Part shown: positions 10,618-18,683 of the stretch, piece after piece
Numbering within the stretch: the first letter of the stretch is position 1
Layout: each line of letters opens with the position of its first letter
Assembly (NCBI GenBank): GCA_022340665.1
Contig: JAJDNM010000013.1
Location: forward strand, 1 to 57,817
Length of the DNA stretch: 57,817 nucleotides
Direction of reading: 5' to 3'
Source: Acidobacteriota bacterium
Lineage (GTDB): Bacteria; Acidobacteriota; Thermoanaerobaculia; Thermoanaerobaculales; Sulfomarinibacteraceae
Translations under genes and position numbers: made by a program
The notes under the pieces: model-generated
What the model was told of the DNA's origin: nothing
What the model saw: only the letters and a program-made list of their open reading frames with translations
Database searches by the model: none

Positions 10618-11670
10618 ATGGCCAAACCGCGGTACTACTTCTCGGGAGAGCGTGACACGGCCGACCTCGAATTCTCGAGTCTCGGTTTCGACTACCTCGC
10701 TTGCCCCTACCGTTTCGAGGCTGTTTTCGAACACGGGATCTGGCGCGTCCGAGGAATCGTCGAAGACAACACGATGCACGTCCCCGAAGGTAGCCAATGC
10801 CTTCACTACGGCCAACAACTCTTCGAGGGCATGAAGGTACAGCGGGCCGCTGACGGAAGGATCTTTGCGTTTCGTCCGGCGGACAACTCTCGCCGGCTCA
10901 ACGAGGGTGCACGCTACCTCAAGGGCCCGGAGGTCCCGGAAGAGCTGTTCCTTCGCGGAATCGAGGAGGTAGTTGCGGCAAATCACCCGTATGTTCCGCC
11001 GCACGGCAGCGGCGCGGCTCTCTACCTGCGGCCGTTCTACGCGGGGATCGGTGACAACGTCGGCGTCAAGCCGGCAAAAGACTATGTCTTCCGCGTTTTC
11101 GTCACCCCAGTCGGGCCGTACTATAAGGGCGGATTCGGATCCGAGCAGGGTAAATCGTTCATGGTCAGCCGCTATGATCGCGCGGCCCCGCACGGAACCG
11201 GACACATCAAGGCGGGTGGCAACTATGCAGCCTCGTTTTATCCGGGGTCGGAGGCGAAAGAACGCGGCTTCGTCGACGCCATTTACCTCGATCCGATCGA
11301 ACACCGATTCATCGAAGAGATCGGAGCCGCCAACTTCCTAGCTTTCAAGAACGATGCACTCATCACCCCGGATTCCCCGAGCATCCTGCGCTCAGTCACC
11401 CGCATGTCGCTGATGAAGATCGCTTCCGAAATTTTCGGCTGGCCTACCGAGGAACGGAAAATCTCGATCGACGAGCTCGACGACATTTCGGCCGCTGCCT
11501 GCTGTGGCACTGCTGCGGTTCTGTGCTGGGTTTCACGAATCGTCGACGGTGAACGAAGCTGGGACTTTGGCTTCGACGAGAGATGGCAGAACCTCTATGA
11601 CGCCTTGGTCGGTATTCAGACTGCCACCCAAGATGACCCTTTCGGGTGGCTTCACGAGATATCAGTTTGA
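10618..11670 (+). CDS. ilvE: Branched-chain amino acid aminotransferase
   Basis: PLP enzyme of fold type IV that interconverts Leu/Ile/Val and their 2-oxo acids using glutamate. The 350-residue length and the layout (LHYGQQLFEGMK, ALYLRPF, and the PLP Lys in GHIKAGGNYAAS at about residue 200, then EEIGAANF) fit the long BCAT class. The ATG follows TGGAGGA. It could work with the adjacent glutamate dehydrogenase, which recycles glutamate, but it is transcribed separately. The 3' end overlaps the convergent STAS gene by 9 nt. Confidence 0.93.
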   Translation: MAKPRYYFSGERDTADLEFSSLGFDYLACPYRFEAVFEHGIWRVRGIVEDNTMHVPEGSQCLHYGQQLFEGMKVQRAADGRIFAFRPADNSRRLNEGARYLKGPEVPEELFLRGIEEVVAANHPYVPPHGSGAALYLRPFYAGIGDNVGVKPAKDYVFRVFVTPVGPYYKGGFGSEQGKSFMVSRYDRAAPHGTGHIKAGGNYAASFYPGSEAKERGFVDAIYLDPIEHRFIEEIGAANFLAFKNDALITPDSPSILRSVTRMSLMKIASEIFGWPTEERKISIDELDDISAAACCGTAAVLCWVSRIVDGERSWDFGFDERWQNLYDALVGIQTATQDDPFGWLHEISV

Positions 11671-12009
11671 CGCCTGGAGATCCCTGATCGCCTCGTCCCG
11701 ATCTTCAAAAATCGAAAATATCTCGTCGAGTCTCGTCAAGCGCAGGAGGCTGAGAATTCTGCTATGAGGCCTGAGAAGCGCCATCCGCCTGCCCTCCTTC
11801 TCGAATCGCTGCAGATAACCCACGAGCTCTCCTAGACCGGTTGAATCGACGTTGTCGATCCCGGACATGTCCACCAGCACCGCAGGCACTCCCGAGTCCA
11901 GGAGCTCCTTGAGGTAGGAGGAGAATTGCCGCGCGGACTCTCCAAAGTTGATGACCCCGCGGACTTCGACCACGGTGACGCCGTTCTCTTCAGACCGTTC
12001 AATCTCCAT
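11662..12009 (-). CDS. STAS-domain anti-sigma factor antagonist
   Basis: A 115-residue SpoIIAA/RsbV-type protein consisting of a single STAS domain. The phosphorylatable Ser lies in the motif DNVDSTGLGEL at about residue 56. Partner-switch proteins of this kind bind an anti-sigma kinase when unphosphorylated. The ATG at 12009 is preceded by GAGGAG; the much longer open frame upstream is not coding. No kinase or phosphatase partner lies next to it. The next gene upstream on the same strand ends 89 nt away. Confidence 0.88.
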   Translation of the reverse strand: MEIERSEENGVTVVEVRGVINFGESARQFSSYLKELLDSGVPAVLVDMSGIDNVDSTGLGELVGYLQRFEKEGRRMALLRPHSRILSLLRLTRLDEIFSIFEDRDEAIRDLQASN

Positions 12010-12098
12010 CGGTGGTCTCCTCGTCTGCAGCGCCCATTGTAGGGGCGGCCCGAACACCAAGGCAAGGGGTTCGGCCACCACCACGTCCGTAGCCGACC

Positions 12099-12476
12099 TC
12101 ACGAATTGACGGCCTCCAGGGCGCTCCGCCTTTCCTCCGCGATCACCTCGACGAGCAGGCAGTCTTCCTGTTCCAATTCGGGGAGCAGTTCGGGCGCGGA
12201 ATTGAGAATCACGACGTCGAGATAGCGCTCTCTCGGTATCGCCCCGGCGACGGTTTCCGAAACCAGGTTGAGGGCGGCTCGCAAGGACCCGAGGGCCGCC
12301 GGATTCAGCCACGCGAATAGCACCAGCCCTGGGCCGTGGCCGCTCTCGGGCACCTCGACTTCTGCCAGGTAGGCGAAGGCGAGATCCGGACAACTTCCTA
12401 GGCTGGTCTGCAGTTTCTCCAGATTGGCCTGCCCAAAAGGTTCGTCCGGCCGGGATATTCGGATCTCCTCGTTCAT
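12099..12476 (-). CDS. Small protein resembling the SseB C-terminal domain
   Basis: A 125-residue cytoplasmic protein with alternating beta strands and helices. The segment FAYLAEVEVPESG...GLVLFAWL, followed by a helix and LDVVILN, resembles the C-terminal domain of SseB (enhanced serine sensitivity) proteins, which have been found among secretion accessory proteins. The resemblance is by eye only. It shares direction with the STAS gene and may be its operon partner. The ATG lacks a good Shine-Dalgarno sequence. Confidence 0.5.
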   Translation of the reverse strand: MNEEIRISRPDEPFGQANLEKLQTSLGSCPDLAFAYLAEVEVPESGHGPGLVLFAWLNPAALGSLRAALNLVSETVAGAIPRERYLDVVILNSAPELLPELEQEDCLLVEVIAEERRSALEAVNS

Positions 12477-12576
12477 GGTTACCCGGGAATTCTACCTTTC
12501 ACCTCTCCAAACCCCAATCCCCACCATCCAACGCGTGAGCGTGGTCATGGACTGCGGCGGCGATCCGGGATAGGTT

Positions 12577-13536
12577 GTGGCCGTGAGGATCTCGAGGCAA
12601 CTCGCTGCGCTATCAGCCAGCCTTCTGATTGGCGGCGCGGTCGTCGCAGAGGACTTCGAGGCCACCCTCGAACGCGCCCGTCAGGCCGCCGTCGAACACC
12701 ATTACGAAGAGGCGATCGAGCTTCTCGTGCCGTTCCGATCGGTCCGGGAACCGGAGATTCAGTACATCGTCGCAGCCGAATCGGGCCGAGCATTCTTTCA
12801 TCTGGGGCGGTACCAGGAGGCCCACAGCGCCTTCCGGCAGGCGGTGCGTCTTTTCCCGACGAGAGTCGAATCCGCGATCTACCTCCTGGCGACCTCCTAC
12901 CTGCTTGACGACCGGGACCAGGCCTATGAGATTCTGAGGGCGATCCTCGACAGCGGTGCTCGCGACCTGTATTTGGTGATGACACTCCCAGGCGAACGTC
13001 GATTCGCAGCCGATCCGGATGTCCAGGCCATCATCGAGGAATTCACGGTACCTCTCGAAATCAACACTGATGCGGCGCAGATCCTGGGAGTCCAGCTCGG
13101 CGATGACCGGGCCACCGTCGTCGAAACGACCGGCGCACGTTCCTCGGACCCGAGTGCTTCCACGCTGACCGCGGCCGCCGGTCCGGCTCTCATTTGGGGG
13201 TTCGTCTTCGACGCCAATCAGCAGCTCGAGGAAGTTGTCGTCCAGGCCGAAAACCTGCTCCGGTACACGCCATATCGGCTCCGCCTTGGTGATGATCTGA
13301 CCTGGATGGCAACGCCTGCCGCCGCCATCGCTGCGTGGGGAGCGCCTGACCAGTCCAGCCCCCCATCAGAGGAAGGCATTTCGATGACCTGGGAACGTTC
13401 GGGCTCTCGGATAATCGTCGATTTCGGCCTGCCCCGCGACCCGCGACCGAAGGGAACCTCCGAAGGCTCGGCAATGATCAAAATGATTCGGCTAGAGCGT
13501 CTGAACCTGGAATCCGCTGGTAGGATAGCGGAATGA
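12577..13536 (+). CDS. Exported TPR-like protein of unknown function
   Basis: A 319-residue protein. The N terminus is a signal peptide (about 22 residues ending GGAVVAED), followed by TPR-type helical pairs at about 25-130 (HHYEEAIELL, LGRYQEAHSAFRQAVRLFP, LDDRDQAYEIL) and a beta-rich C-terminal half of unknown type. The start is a GTG; a second GTG two codons later is equally possible. The last codons overlap the yqgE start by 4 nt (ATGA), so the two are translationally coupled. This suggests a shared envelope role, not identified. Confidence 0.72.
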   Translation: MAVRISRQLAALSASLLIGGAVVAEDFEATLERARQAAVEHHYEEAIELLVPFRSVREPEIQYIVAAESGRAFFHLGRYQEAHSAFRQAVRLFPTRVESAIYLLATSYLLDDRDQAYEILRAILDSGARDLYLVMTLPGERRFAADPDVQAIIEEFTVPLEINTDAAQILGVQLGDDRATVVETTGARSSDPSASTLTAAAGPALIWGFVFDANQQLEEVVVQAENLLRYTPYRLRLGDDLTWMATPAAAIAAWGAPDQSSPPSEEGISMTWERSGSRIIVDFGLPRDPRPKGTSEGSAMIKMIRLERLNLESAGRIAE

Positions 13537-14108
13537 ACGAACCCACCCAGTCTCTTGCAGGCCACCTGCTCATCGCCATGCCGAATCTCGCCGATCCGAA
13601 TTTCTGGCAGTCCGTGGTGCTGCTCGGCGTGCACTCGAACGATGAGGGGGCGTTCGGCCTGGTCGTCAACCGCTCCCTTGATATCGACCTTCAGGAGATC
13701 CTGGAGGAGCTTGGAGAGGAAGTCGCGCCCGGCGAGCTGCCGGGAGTGTTGGGGGGAGGACCGGTGCAACCGAACCACGGATTCGTTCTCTTCGAACGGG
13801 GCCTGCATGAGGCAGGAGATGACGAAATCACCGTCTCCGACTCGATCGTCCTCTCCGGCAACACCGAAACGCTGGCTCGCCTGACCCGCCGTACCGACGG
13901 CACCCGATATTTCCTGCTACTCGGTTATGCGGGATGGCATCCGGGCCAGCTGGAGCGAGAGATCGAGGAAAACTCCTGGGTTGTCGCTCCGCTCGACACC
14001 TCGATCCTCTTCGATGTTCCTGTCGAAGAGCGCTGGGCCGCCGCCCTGAAGTCAATCGGTATCGATCCAGGCACTCTGGTTGACGGCGGATCGACCGAAC
14101 CGAGCTAG
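13533..14108 (+). CDS. YqgE/AlgH family protein
   Basis: A 191-residue cytoplasmic protein of the conserved YqgE/AlgH (DUF179) family, whose biochemical role is unclear. Family features are the start GHLLIAMPNLADPNFWQSVV, GAFGLVVNR, GGPVQPNHGFVLF and YAGWHPGQLEREI near the C-terminal third. The ATG overlaps the stop of the TPR-like gene (ATGA). Two hairpins follow the stop codon. Confidence 0.92.
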   Translation: MNEPTQSLAGHLLIAMPNLADPNFWQSVVLLGVHSNDEGAFGLVVNRSLDIDLQEILEELGEEVAPGELPGVLGGGPVQPNHGFVLFERGLHEAGDDEITVSDSIVLSGNTETLARLTRRTDGTRYFLLLGYAGWHPGQLEREIEENSWVVAPLDTSILFDVPVEERWAAALKSIGIDPGTLVDGGSTEPS

Positions 14109-14109
14109 C

Positions 14110-14150
14110 GCAATCCTGTCCACCTTGCCGTGCGACGTGGACAGAATTGC
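14110..14150 (+). terminator. Stem-loop directly after yqgE
   Basis: CTGTCCAC (14116-14123) pairs perfectly with GTGGACAG (14137-14144), and GCAAT/ATTGC extends the stem after one mismatched position. It begins within 2 nt of the stop codon. There is no T-tract, so it may stabilise the mRNA end or terminate weakly. Confidence 0.5.
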
Positions 14151-14153
14151 AGT

Positions 14154-14180
14154 AAAAAAACCCGGCCGCGCTCGGCCGGG
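14154..14180 (-). terminator. Intrinsic terminator, minus strand
   Basis: CCCGGCCG / CGGCCGGG form a perfect 8-bp GC stem with a 4-nt loop. Read on the minus strand it is followed by seven T residues (plus-strand A at 14154-14160). It would end the GT2-PEGA operon transcribed from the right. Confidence 0.8.
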
Positions 14181-14250
14181 CTGATATTGAAGCGGGAGGG
14201 TCGGTTCAGCCAAAAAGGTAGGATCAAGACGATAGGAAAACTTGGCTGGC

Positions 14251-14457
14251 CTAAAAGGTTGGCCTTTTAAAGGTTGGTTTCAAGGTGGTCAGCGTCCCCG
14301 GACCCCTCCCATTCTCAGTTGATAATTCATCGTACCATCGGGTCGTCTCATTGTCCAGTCTAGTCCCCGGTACAGTTGAAGTTACCGCATCTCCTACCGC
14401 CAGCAGCCACAAAAAGTCCGGCCCGGCATCCGGGCATGAGTGTGCTTTTGCGCTCAT
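14251..14457 (-). CDS. Possible small protein, or remnant of a longer gene
   Basis: A 68-codon frame whose ATG overlaps the stop of the PEGA gene by 4 nt (ATGA), the pattern seen for real coupled genes here. The product has no signal peptide. Its middle (SSTVPGTRLDNETTRWYELS-like spacing) vaguely resembles the end of a fibronectin type III repeat, so it may be what remains of a longer protein. An A/T-rich inverted repeat (TAAAAGG/CCTTTTA) surrounds its stop, and the minus-strand terminator at 14154-14180 follows. Confidence 0.3.
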   Translation of the reverse strand: MSAKAHSCPDAGPDFLWLLAVGDAVTSTVPGTRLDNETTRWYDELSTENGRGPGTLTTLKPTFKRPTF

Positions 14458-15290
14458 TCTTCGGACAACGAGATTTCCAACTCAAGCACCTCACCCGGCT
14501 CGAGTGAAACGTCCCTCACAAACTCGACATGCCCGGGCGCGCGCACCACCAATCTGTGAGCGCCAGCGCCGGTCGCCAACGGTTTCTCCATCGACTGCAA
14601 CTCTCTGGCCGTCGCCACAAATACACCATCAATCAAGACGGAGGCGGAATCTGGACTGACGTGCAACCGCAGGGACGCGCCAATCGCAAGGTCGGGCTCG
14701 CCGATCGTCTCCGCCGAAAGATCGAGGTCTCGTCTGAGTTTGGGATCGGGAGCAGAATCCCTCCTCGGAACGATTTCCGGGGGCGAGTCGGATTTCGGTG
14801 CAAATACACGCTGAAACGGCTTGCCCTTGCCGAAGGTCTTCTCACGTTCATCAGCTGCGGACTTCCCCCGCTCCAGCCGATGTTTGAGATCGAAACGACA
14901 TCCGGCTGTCGCGTCCAGATCGACAGCGACAGTGCTGTAGCCTTCGTACCGTATTTCGAGCCTGTATTTTCCGGGCTCGAGGTAAAGATAGCCTGGCCAT
15001 CCATCGAAATATTTCGCCCGACCCACAAAACGTCCGTCGAGGTGGACCCTCGCGGATTTCGGACGAATATCGAGCGAAACGACTGCCAGACCCGGTCCGG
15101 GCGGCAGGTTCTCAGGAACGGGAGGACCGGTCCAGTAGGTCCCAACCGGAGTGCAGGGGAGCATCACCGTGCTCGGGTCGATCGCCTCCGAGGAAATATT
15201 GGCGGGTCGCTCGGCAGAGTTGGCGCCAACCGTGCCAACCACGGCAACGAGGAGCGCGACGAGCGCTTCCAGAAATCTTCGTGACTTCAT
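14454..15290 (-). CDS. Exported protein with two PEGA domains
   Basis: A 278-residue protein with an N-terminal signal peptide (MKSRRFLEALVALLVAVVGT). One PEGA-type repeat lies at about 70-135 (SARVHLDGRFVGRAKYFDGW, then LEPGKYRLEIRYEGY) and a second at about 205-275 (SASVLIDGVFVATARELQ, then GAHRLVVRAPGH). A charged, proline-rich linker joins them. PEGA domains are surface-layer-type or regulatory beta modules. The ATG has GAGGAGG upstream. It lies 22 nt after the GT2 gene in the same direction, so the two form an operon, perhaps for cell-surface decoration. Confidence 0.8.
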   Translation of the reverse strand: MKSRRFLEALVALLVAVVGTVGANSAERPANISSEAIDPSTVMLPCTPVGTYWTGPPVPENLPPGPGLAVVSLDIRPKSARVHLDGRFVGRAKYFDGWPGYLYLEPGKYRLEIRYEGYSTVAVDLDATAGCRFDLKHRLERGKSAADEREKTFGKGKPFQRVFAPKSDSPPEIVPRRDSAPDPKLRRDLDLSAETIGEPDLAIGASLRLHVSPDSASVLIDGVFVATARELQSMEKPLATGAGAHRLVVRAPGHVEFVRDVSLEPGEVLELEISLSEE

Positions 15291-15312
15291 GGACCACCTC
15301 CTCTTGTCGCAG

Positions 15313-16218
15313 TTAATGCAATCCCTCTGCCAGACCCTCCCGATAGCATTCGTCGAGGAATTTTTGATAGATGGCTCGAGGCAGAACGCCTTCGTGCCTT
15401 TCACCGAGTTCTATCAGACGGCGCCAGCAAACGCGTCGCTGACGACCGAAGAACGCCTTTCGATGCCAACGATGCAACCCTAGAAAATCACCGAGCTCGG
15501 GATGCAGCTCGGCAAAAATCCTTGCGGATCGACCTGATGTCCTCTGGCGGCTACAAAACGTCCGCGGCTGAATACAGTGGCTGTGGACGGTGCGCGCTCT
15601 GGGGTTGTACCTGATTCTCAGGCCGTTGCGGACCGCACGATATGCGAACTCGATGTCCTCCCACGCGGCTGCAGGGAAATCCTCTCGGAAACCTCCGGCC
15701 TCGATCAGCAGGCATCGCGGCACCGAGATGTTCGATGTATAGAAAAAGTTGAACGGGACGTCGGACGGCTCTTCGATCAGGAGATAACCGAACTGAGCTC
15801 CGTACTCATTGATGAAACGCAGGAACGGGCTATCGATGTCGGGCGCAAAAGAGGTGTAGCCGAGCACGGCCAGCAGCGAGTTTTCGCCAAATAGCCGGTG
15901 CTCTTCGATGTGAGTGGCCAGCCAACCCGCTTGCGGATGGGTATCGTCTCCGAGAAAGCAAACCAGGTCACCTGTGGCTGCCTCGACTCCTCGGTTTCTG
16001 GCGACCGCTGGGCCCGAGTTCGGCTGCCGAATGGTATGGACATCCGTGGTATCGCTCAGGAATTGCAGCCAACTTTCCGTACCATCCGAGGAACCGTCGT
16101 CGACCACGATGACCTCCAGCTCGACGTGTGGAGGACACCACTGGTCGTGCAGGGCGGTAACCACCTTTTGCAGCTCAGCGAGCCGGTTGTAGGTCGGGAT
16201 AACAACTGAAATCCGCAT
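15313..16218 (-). CDS. Family 2 glycosyltransferase
   Basis: GT-A fold glycosyltransferase of 301 residues with no membrane helix. Features are the start ISVVIPTYNR, the first nucleotide-binding acidic motif VVDDGSSDGT, the SGPAVARNRG loop, the DxD-type FLGDDTHP near residue 92, and the catalytic AAWEDIEFAYR near residue 190. The donor and acceptor sugars are unknown. ATG 16218 is preferred to the TTG one codon earlier. It is the first gene of a two-gene operon with the PEGA protein. The DNA upstream looks decayed. Confidence 0.9.
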   Translation of the reverse strand: MRISVVIPTYNRLAELQKVVTALHDQWCPPHVELEVIVVDDGSSDGTESWLQFLSDTTDVHTIRQPNSGPAVARNRGVEAATGDLVCFLGDDTHPQAGWLATHIEEHRLFGENSLLAVLGYTSFAPDIDSPFLRFINEYGAQFGYLLIEEPSDVPFNFFYTSNISVPRCLLIEAGGFREDFPAAAWEDIEFAYRAVRNGLRIRYNPRARTVHSHCIQPRTFCSRQRTSGRSARIFAELHPELGDFLGLHRWHRKAFFGRQRRVCWRRLIELGERHEGVLPRAIYQKFLDECYREGLAEGLH

Positions 16219-17211
16219 CAACCGCCTGCCGGAGGGATCGGCGGTGGAGGCGCAATCCGATCCTCGATCGTTGATCGATGGACGGGCTGCAACCTCACAT
16301 CAGCCATTTCTTCCGCCGGGCCCGATCACCTATCGCGATCAATCCTTTCCCGAATATCAGCGTCCCAACAAAGATACAATCGGTCAATTGAGATACCACC
16401 TCCGGAGATTTCACCGCCAGCACCAACCGACAGCGAATCCGACCGTAGCACGAACGCAACGTCCGCGCGAATACTCGCACCCATAGCTCGCCAGAATGTC
16501 GTGCAATTGTCTCGAGCGAGGATCCGCCTGCAAATCCGCCAAACAGAACCAGTTGGTGCGCGAGACGGTCGCCATTTCGGCGTTGAACGCGCTCAGCCTC
16601 GTTACCCTATCCTTTGAACATCGCCGTCCGGATCTACAGGAGCAAACGCTCGGCAATCTTCAACCGCTACACGCCTGATCATGACGCCAAACCTCCAACA
16701 CACTTCACACGTCTTCTGCCCGTCTGAATCTGGCCATCCCTCATAAAGGCACCGTCCACGGATCGATTTCTGTATTGCCTTGCCCATCAGCTTTCCTTTT
16801 GACTATCTCCCGATGAATTCAACAGCTAGGCTTCATCCCTTCGGCCAATTCGATACAGAGGGGCTATGGTTTTAGGTCGTCCTCTCACTTTTGAACATTT
16901 CTCCAATCAGCGATCAACGGGAGCCCTATCGAGCGACCAATCACGAAGTCAACTGCCCAATCGAAAATTTCACAGAATCTTGCTAAATGCTTTTATTACA
17001 ACATTTAAATATGACATTGGCGATTTCTGACAATTTATGATCCATCTATTCAACGGTTAGTCAAAAGCAATCCCCAGATGATTTTTTTGACAATATCGGA
17101 GTCTGCAAGCAATCTGCTCACGCATTGGAAATCCACAATATCTTCAGAGTTGTCACCCCAAAGTGTACCTATCGAGATGCGAAATAATCGCCAATTTCCT
17201 CGAAAAAACTG
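16219..17211. other. About 1 kb with no intact gene; AT-rich in its right part
   Basis: No frame here has a start, a ribosome site and a recognisable product. The left part (to about 16790) contains minus-strand protein-like fragments in more than one frame. From about 16800 to 17200 the DNA becomes much more A/T-rich than its surroundings, with runs such as TTTTATTACAACATTTAAAT near 17000. It ends at the strong promoter at 17212. Confidence 0.5.
16295..16606 (-). pseudogene. Possible remnant of a protein C terminus
   Basis: The open minus-strand frame reads as a plausible protein end with a hydrophobic, glycine-rich segment (DCIFVGTLIFGKGLIAIG) and a basic tail, but it opens with an in-frame stop upstream and has no start codon in its first third. 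This suggests a decayed gene upstream of the GT2 gene, perhaps from the same cell-surface locus. Family not recognised. Confidence 0.25.
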
Positions 17212-17240
17212 TTGACTCTCACGTCGAAAAACCATATTCT
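17212..17240 (+). promoter_or_regulatory. Near-consensus sigma-70 promoter
   Basis: TTGACT (17212-17217) and TATTCT (17235-17240) are separated by exactly 17 nt, the best -35/-10 pair I found in the window. Initiation near 17247 would give a short leader containing the perfect Shine-Dalgarno TAAGGAGGTG. Confidence 0.8.
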
Positions 17241-17267
17241 GGCCCTAATCTCCTAAGGAGGTGCTCG

Positions 17268-17654
17268 ATGGCGTTCGAAAAATACATCCCGCCCCAAACC
17301 TCTGGCCTCCGGCCAAGAGCGACGATTCGCCCAAGCGGTTTGATCTCATTCGATGCCGCGGCCGTCGAAGCGTTTGGCCTGGATTCGGCACCATATGCAG
17401 TGCTTTATTTCGACAAAACGCGAAAAATGGTGGGCGTGGCGATCACTACCAACGAGAATGAAGACGGCGCGTTGAAGTTGTCGCGTCGGCGTCGGTCGGT
17501 GAGCCTCAAAGCGCCACAGTTTTTCGATTTATACGGGCTCTCTTTTGACGAGGCACAGCGATTCGACGTTGGCCTCGACCCCGATTCGAAGATGTTGACG
17601 ATCAGCCTGAAGAACGTCCAACGACGTCGCGGTCGACGGCCGAAAAAGATCTGA
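17268..17654 (+). CDS. Small conserved protein of unknown function
   Basis: A 128-residue protein, basic at its end (RRRGRRPKKI). The ATG at 17268 sits 6 nt after a perfect TAAGGAGGTG. The body has strands such as ATIRPSGLISFDAAAVEAFG, AVLYFDKTRKMVGVAITTNE and GALKLSRRRRSVSLKAPQFF. I recall similar short proteins from deltaproteobacteria and phage-like regions, with no assigned role; a swapped-hairpin, AbrB-like DNA-binding fold would fit but is speculation. Very strong promoter, RBS and terminator signals suggest high expression. The AT-rich upstream DNA hints at horizontal origin. Confidence 0.8.
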   Translation: MAFEKYIPPQTSGLRPRATIRPSGLISFDAAAVEAFGLDSAPYAVLYFDKTRKMVGVAITTNENEDGALKLSRRRRSVSLKAPQFFDLYGLSFDEAQRFDVGLDPDSKMLTISLKNVQRRRGRRPKKI

Positions 17655-17679
17655 TAGACCTCAGCGGCGGCGATCGACC

Positions 17680-18474
17680 TCAACCAGGCCAGTCATCGCC
17701 AACGCCAAAGAGTCGACGAAAGCCGGTCGAGGAGGTTAAAGCGACTTCCTCGACCGGCTTTTTCCATTCCTCTGCCAGTCTTTCGCCGACGTAGGACACG
17801 AAGGCCGGCTCGTTGCGGCGACCTCGATGGGGCACCGGGGCGAGAAAGGGGCTGTCGGTCTCAACGAGTACGCGTTCGGCCTCGAGAACTGCCACCATCT
17901 CCCTGATATTATCAGCCGCCTTGAAGGTCACCATCCCGGAGATGCCTATCCAGAGGCCCAGCTCGAGAACGCGGAGTGCCCGTTCCGGGCTTTCGGTGAA
18001 TGAATGGCACACACCCCGAATCCGGCCGTTGCGTTCGTTCAGCATTTCGAACAAGTCCGTCCAGGATTCGCGATTGTGCACGACCACCGGGAGATCGACC
18101 TCGATGGCCAGATCGAGCTGCCACGCGAACGCGGCAATCTGATTTTCCCGCGGAGAATTCATGTAGTGGTAGTCGAGCCCGATCTCGCCAACGGCAACTA
18201 CACCGGGCCGCGAGCATGCGGACGTGATTCGACGTTTCAACGAAGCATTCAGGGAGGCCGCTTCGTGAGGATGAACACCCACAGCCGCGACTATCCTCTC
18301 GGCATGTTGCTCGGCCAGGGCGAGCGTCGGTTCGAGATCTTCTACGCAAGTCGCCGGGGTGAGGACACCATGAACGTTGTTTTTGGCTGCCCGGTCAAGG
18401 AGTCCTTGCAGTTCTTCCGGCTCGAACATCGTCAAATGCGCGTGAGAATCGATCCATATCGGTGCTTCACTCAT
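17680..18474 (-). CDS. tatD: TatD family metal-dependent hydrolase/deoxyribonuclease
   Basis: TIM-barrel metallohydrolase of 264 residues, complete. Metal ligands are visible as DSHAHL at residues 9-14, the bridging Glu in VGEIGLDYH near 97, His in VVVHNRES near 130, His in CHSFTE near 156, and Asp in ETDSPFLAP near 206. The family has 3'-5' DNA exonuclease activity and roles in quality control. The coding sequence for its C-terminal 30 or so residues contains a large perfect inverted repeat that acts as a terminator for the opposite strand (17719-17763). Confidence 0.92.
   Translation of the reverse strand: MSEAPIWIDSHAHLTMFEPEELQGLLDRAAKNNVHGVLTPATCVEDLEPTLALAEQHAERIVAAVGVHPHEAASLNASLKRRITSACSRPGVVAVGEIGLDYHYMNSPRENQIAAFAWQLDLAIEVDLPVVVHNRESWTDLFEMLNERNGRIRGVCHSFTESPERALRVLELGLWIGISGMVTFKAADNIREMVAVLEAERVLVETDSPFLAPVPHRGRRNEPAFVSYVGERLAEEWKKPVEEVALTSSTGFRRLFGVGDDWPG
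17719..17763 (+). terminator. Strong intrinsic terminator inside the 3' end of tatD
   Basis: AAAGCCGGTCGAGGA (17719-17733) is perfectly complementary to TCCTCGACCGGCTTT (17747-17761), giving a 15-bp stem with a 13-nt loop, followed by T residues to 17763. It would terminate the small gene that ends at 17654. The minus-strand version has a weaker T-tract. Confidence 0.85.
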
Positions 18475-18514
18475 GAAACGAGTCTAACCCACAAACCGGC
18501 AAGGCAAGGGCAGA

Positions 18515-18683
18515 CTCTCAACTCACCGACAGCAGCGATTTGTAGCCATTGCCGAGGGGGTCGCAGACCCTGCCCAGGTCGGGCCGGAGAGGTGGGGCGA
18601 GAGGTCCCACGGCCACTTGCTGATGGCGGGGAGTCACGACGCCCGAAGGGCGTGCGTAACTCTCAACTGTCAACTCTCAATTG
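18515..18683. repeat. CTCAACT heptamer repeats between tatD and rsmE
   Basis: Copies of CTCTCAACT lie at 18515-18523 and in a cluster at about 18660-18683, flanking a non-coding stretch of roughly 135 bp. The right cluster runs into rsmE and encodes its last six or seven codons and stop. The same heptamer occurs at 30938-31060. Confidence 0.65.

Noticed and set aside
17050-17235. 60-codon minus-strand frame in the AT-rich region
   Set aside because: It has no ribosome site, it crosses the strong plus-strand promoter, and its product is unlike any protein I know.
18540-18660. tRNA or other structured RNA between tatD and rsmE
   Set aside because: The GC-rich segment contains small inverted repeats but no cloverleaf, no T-loop consensus and no terminator.
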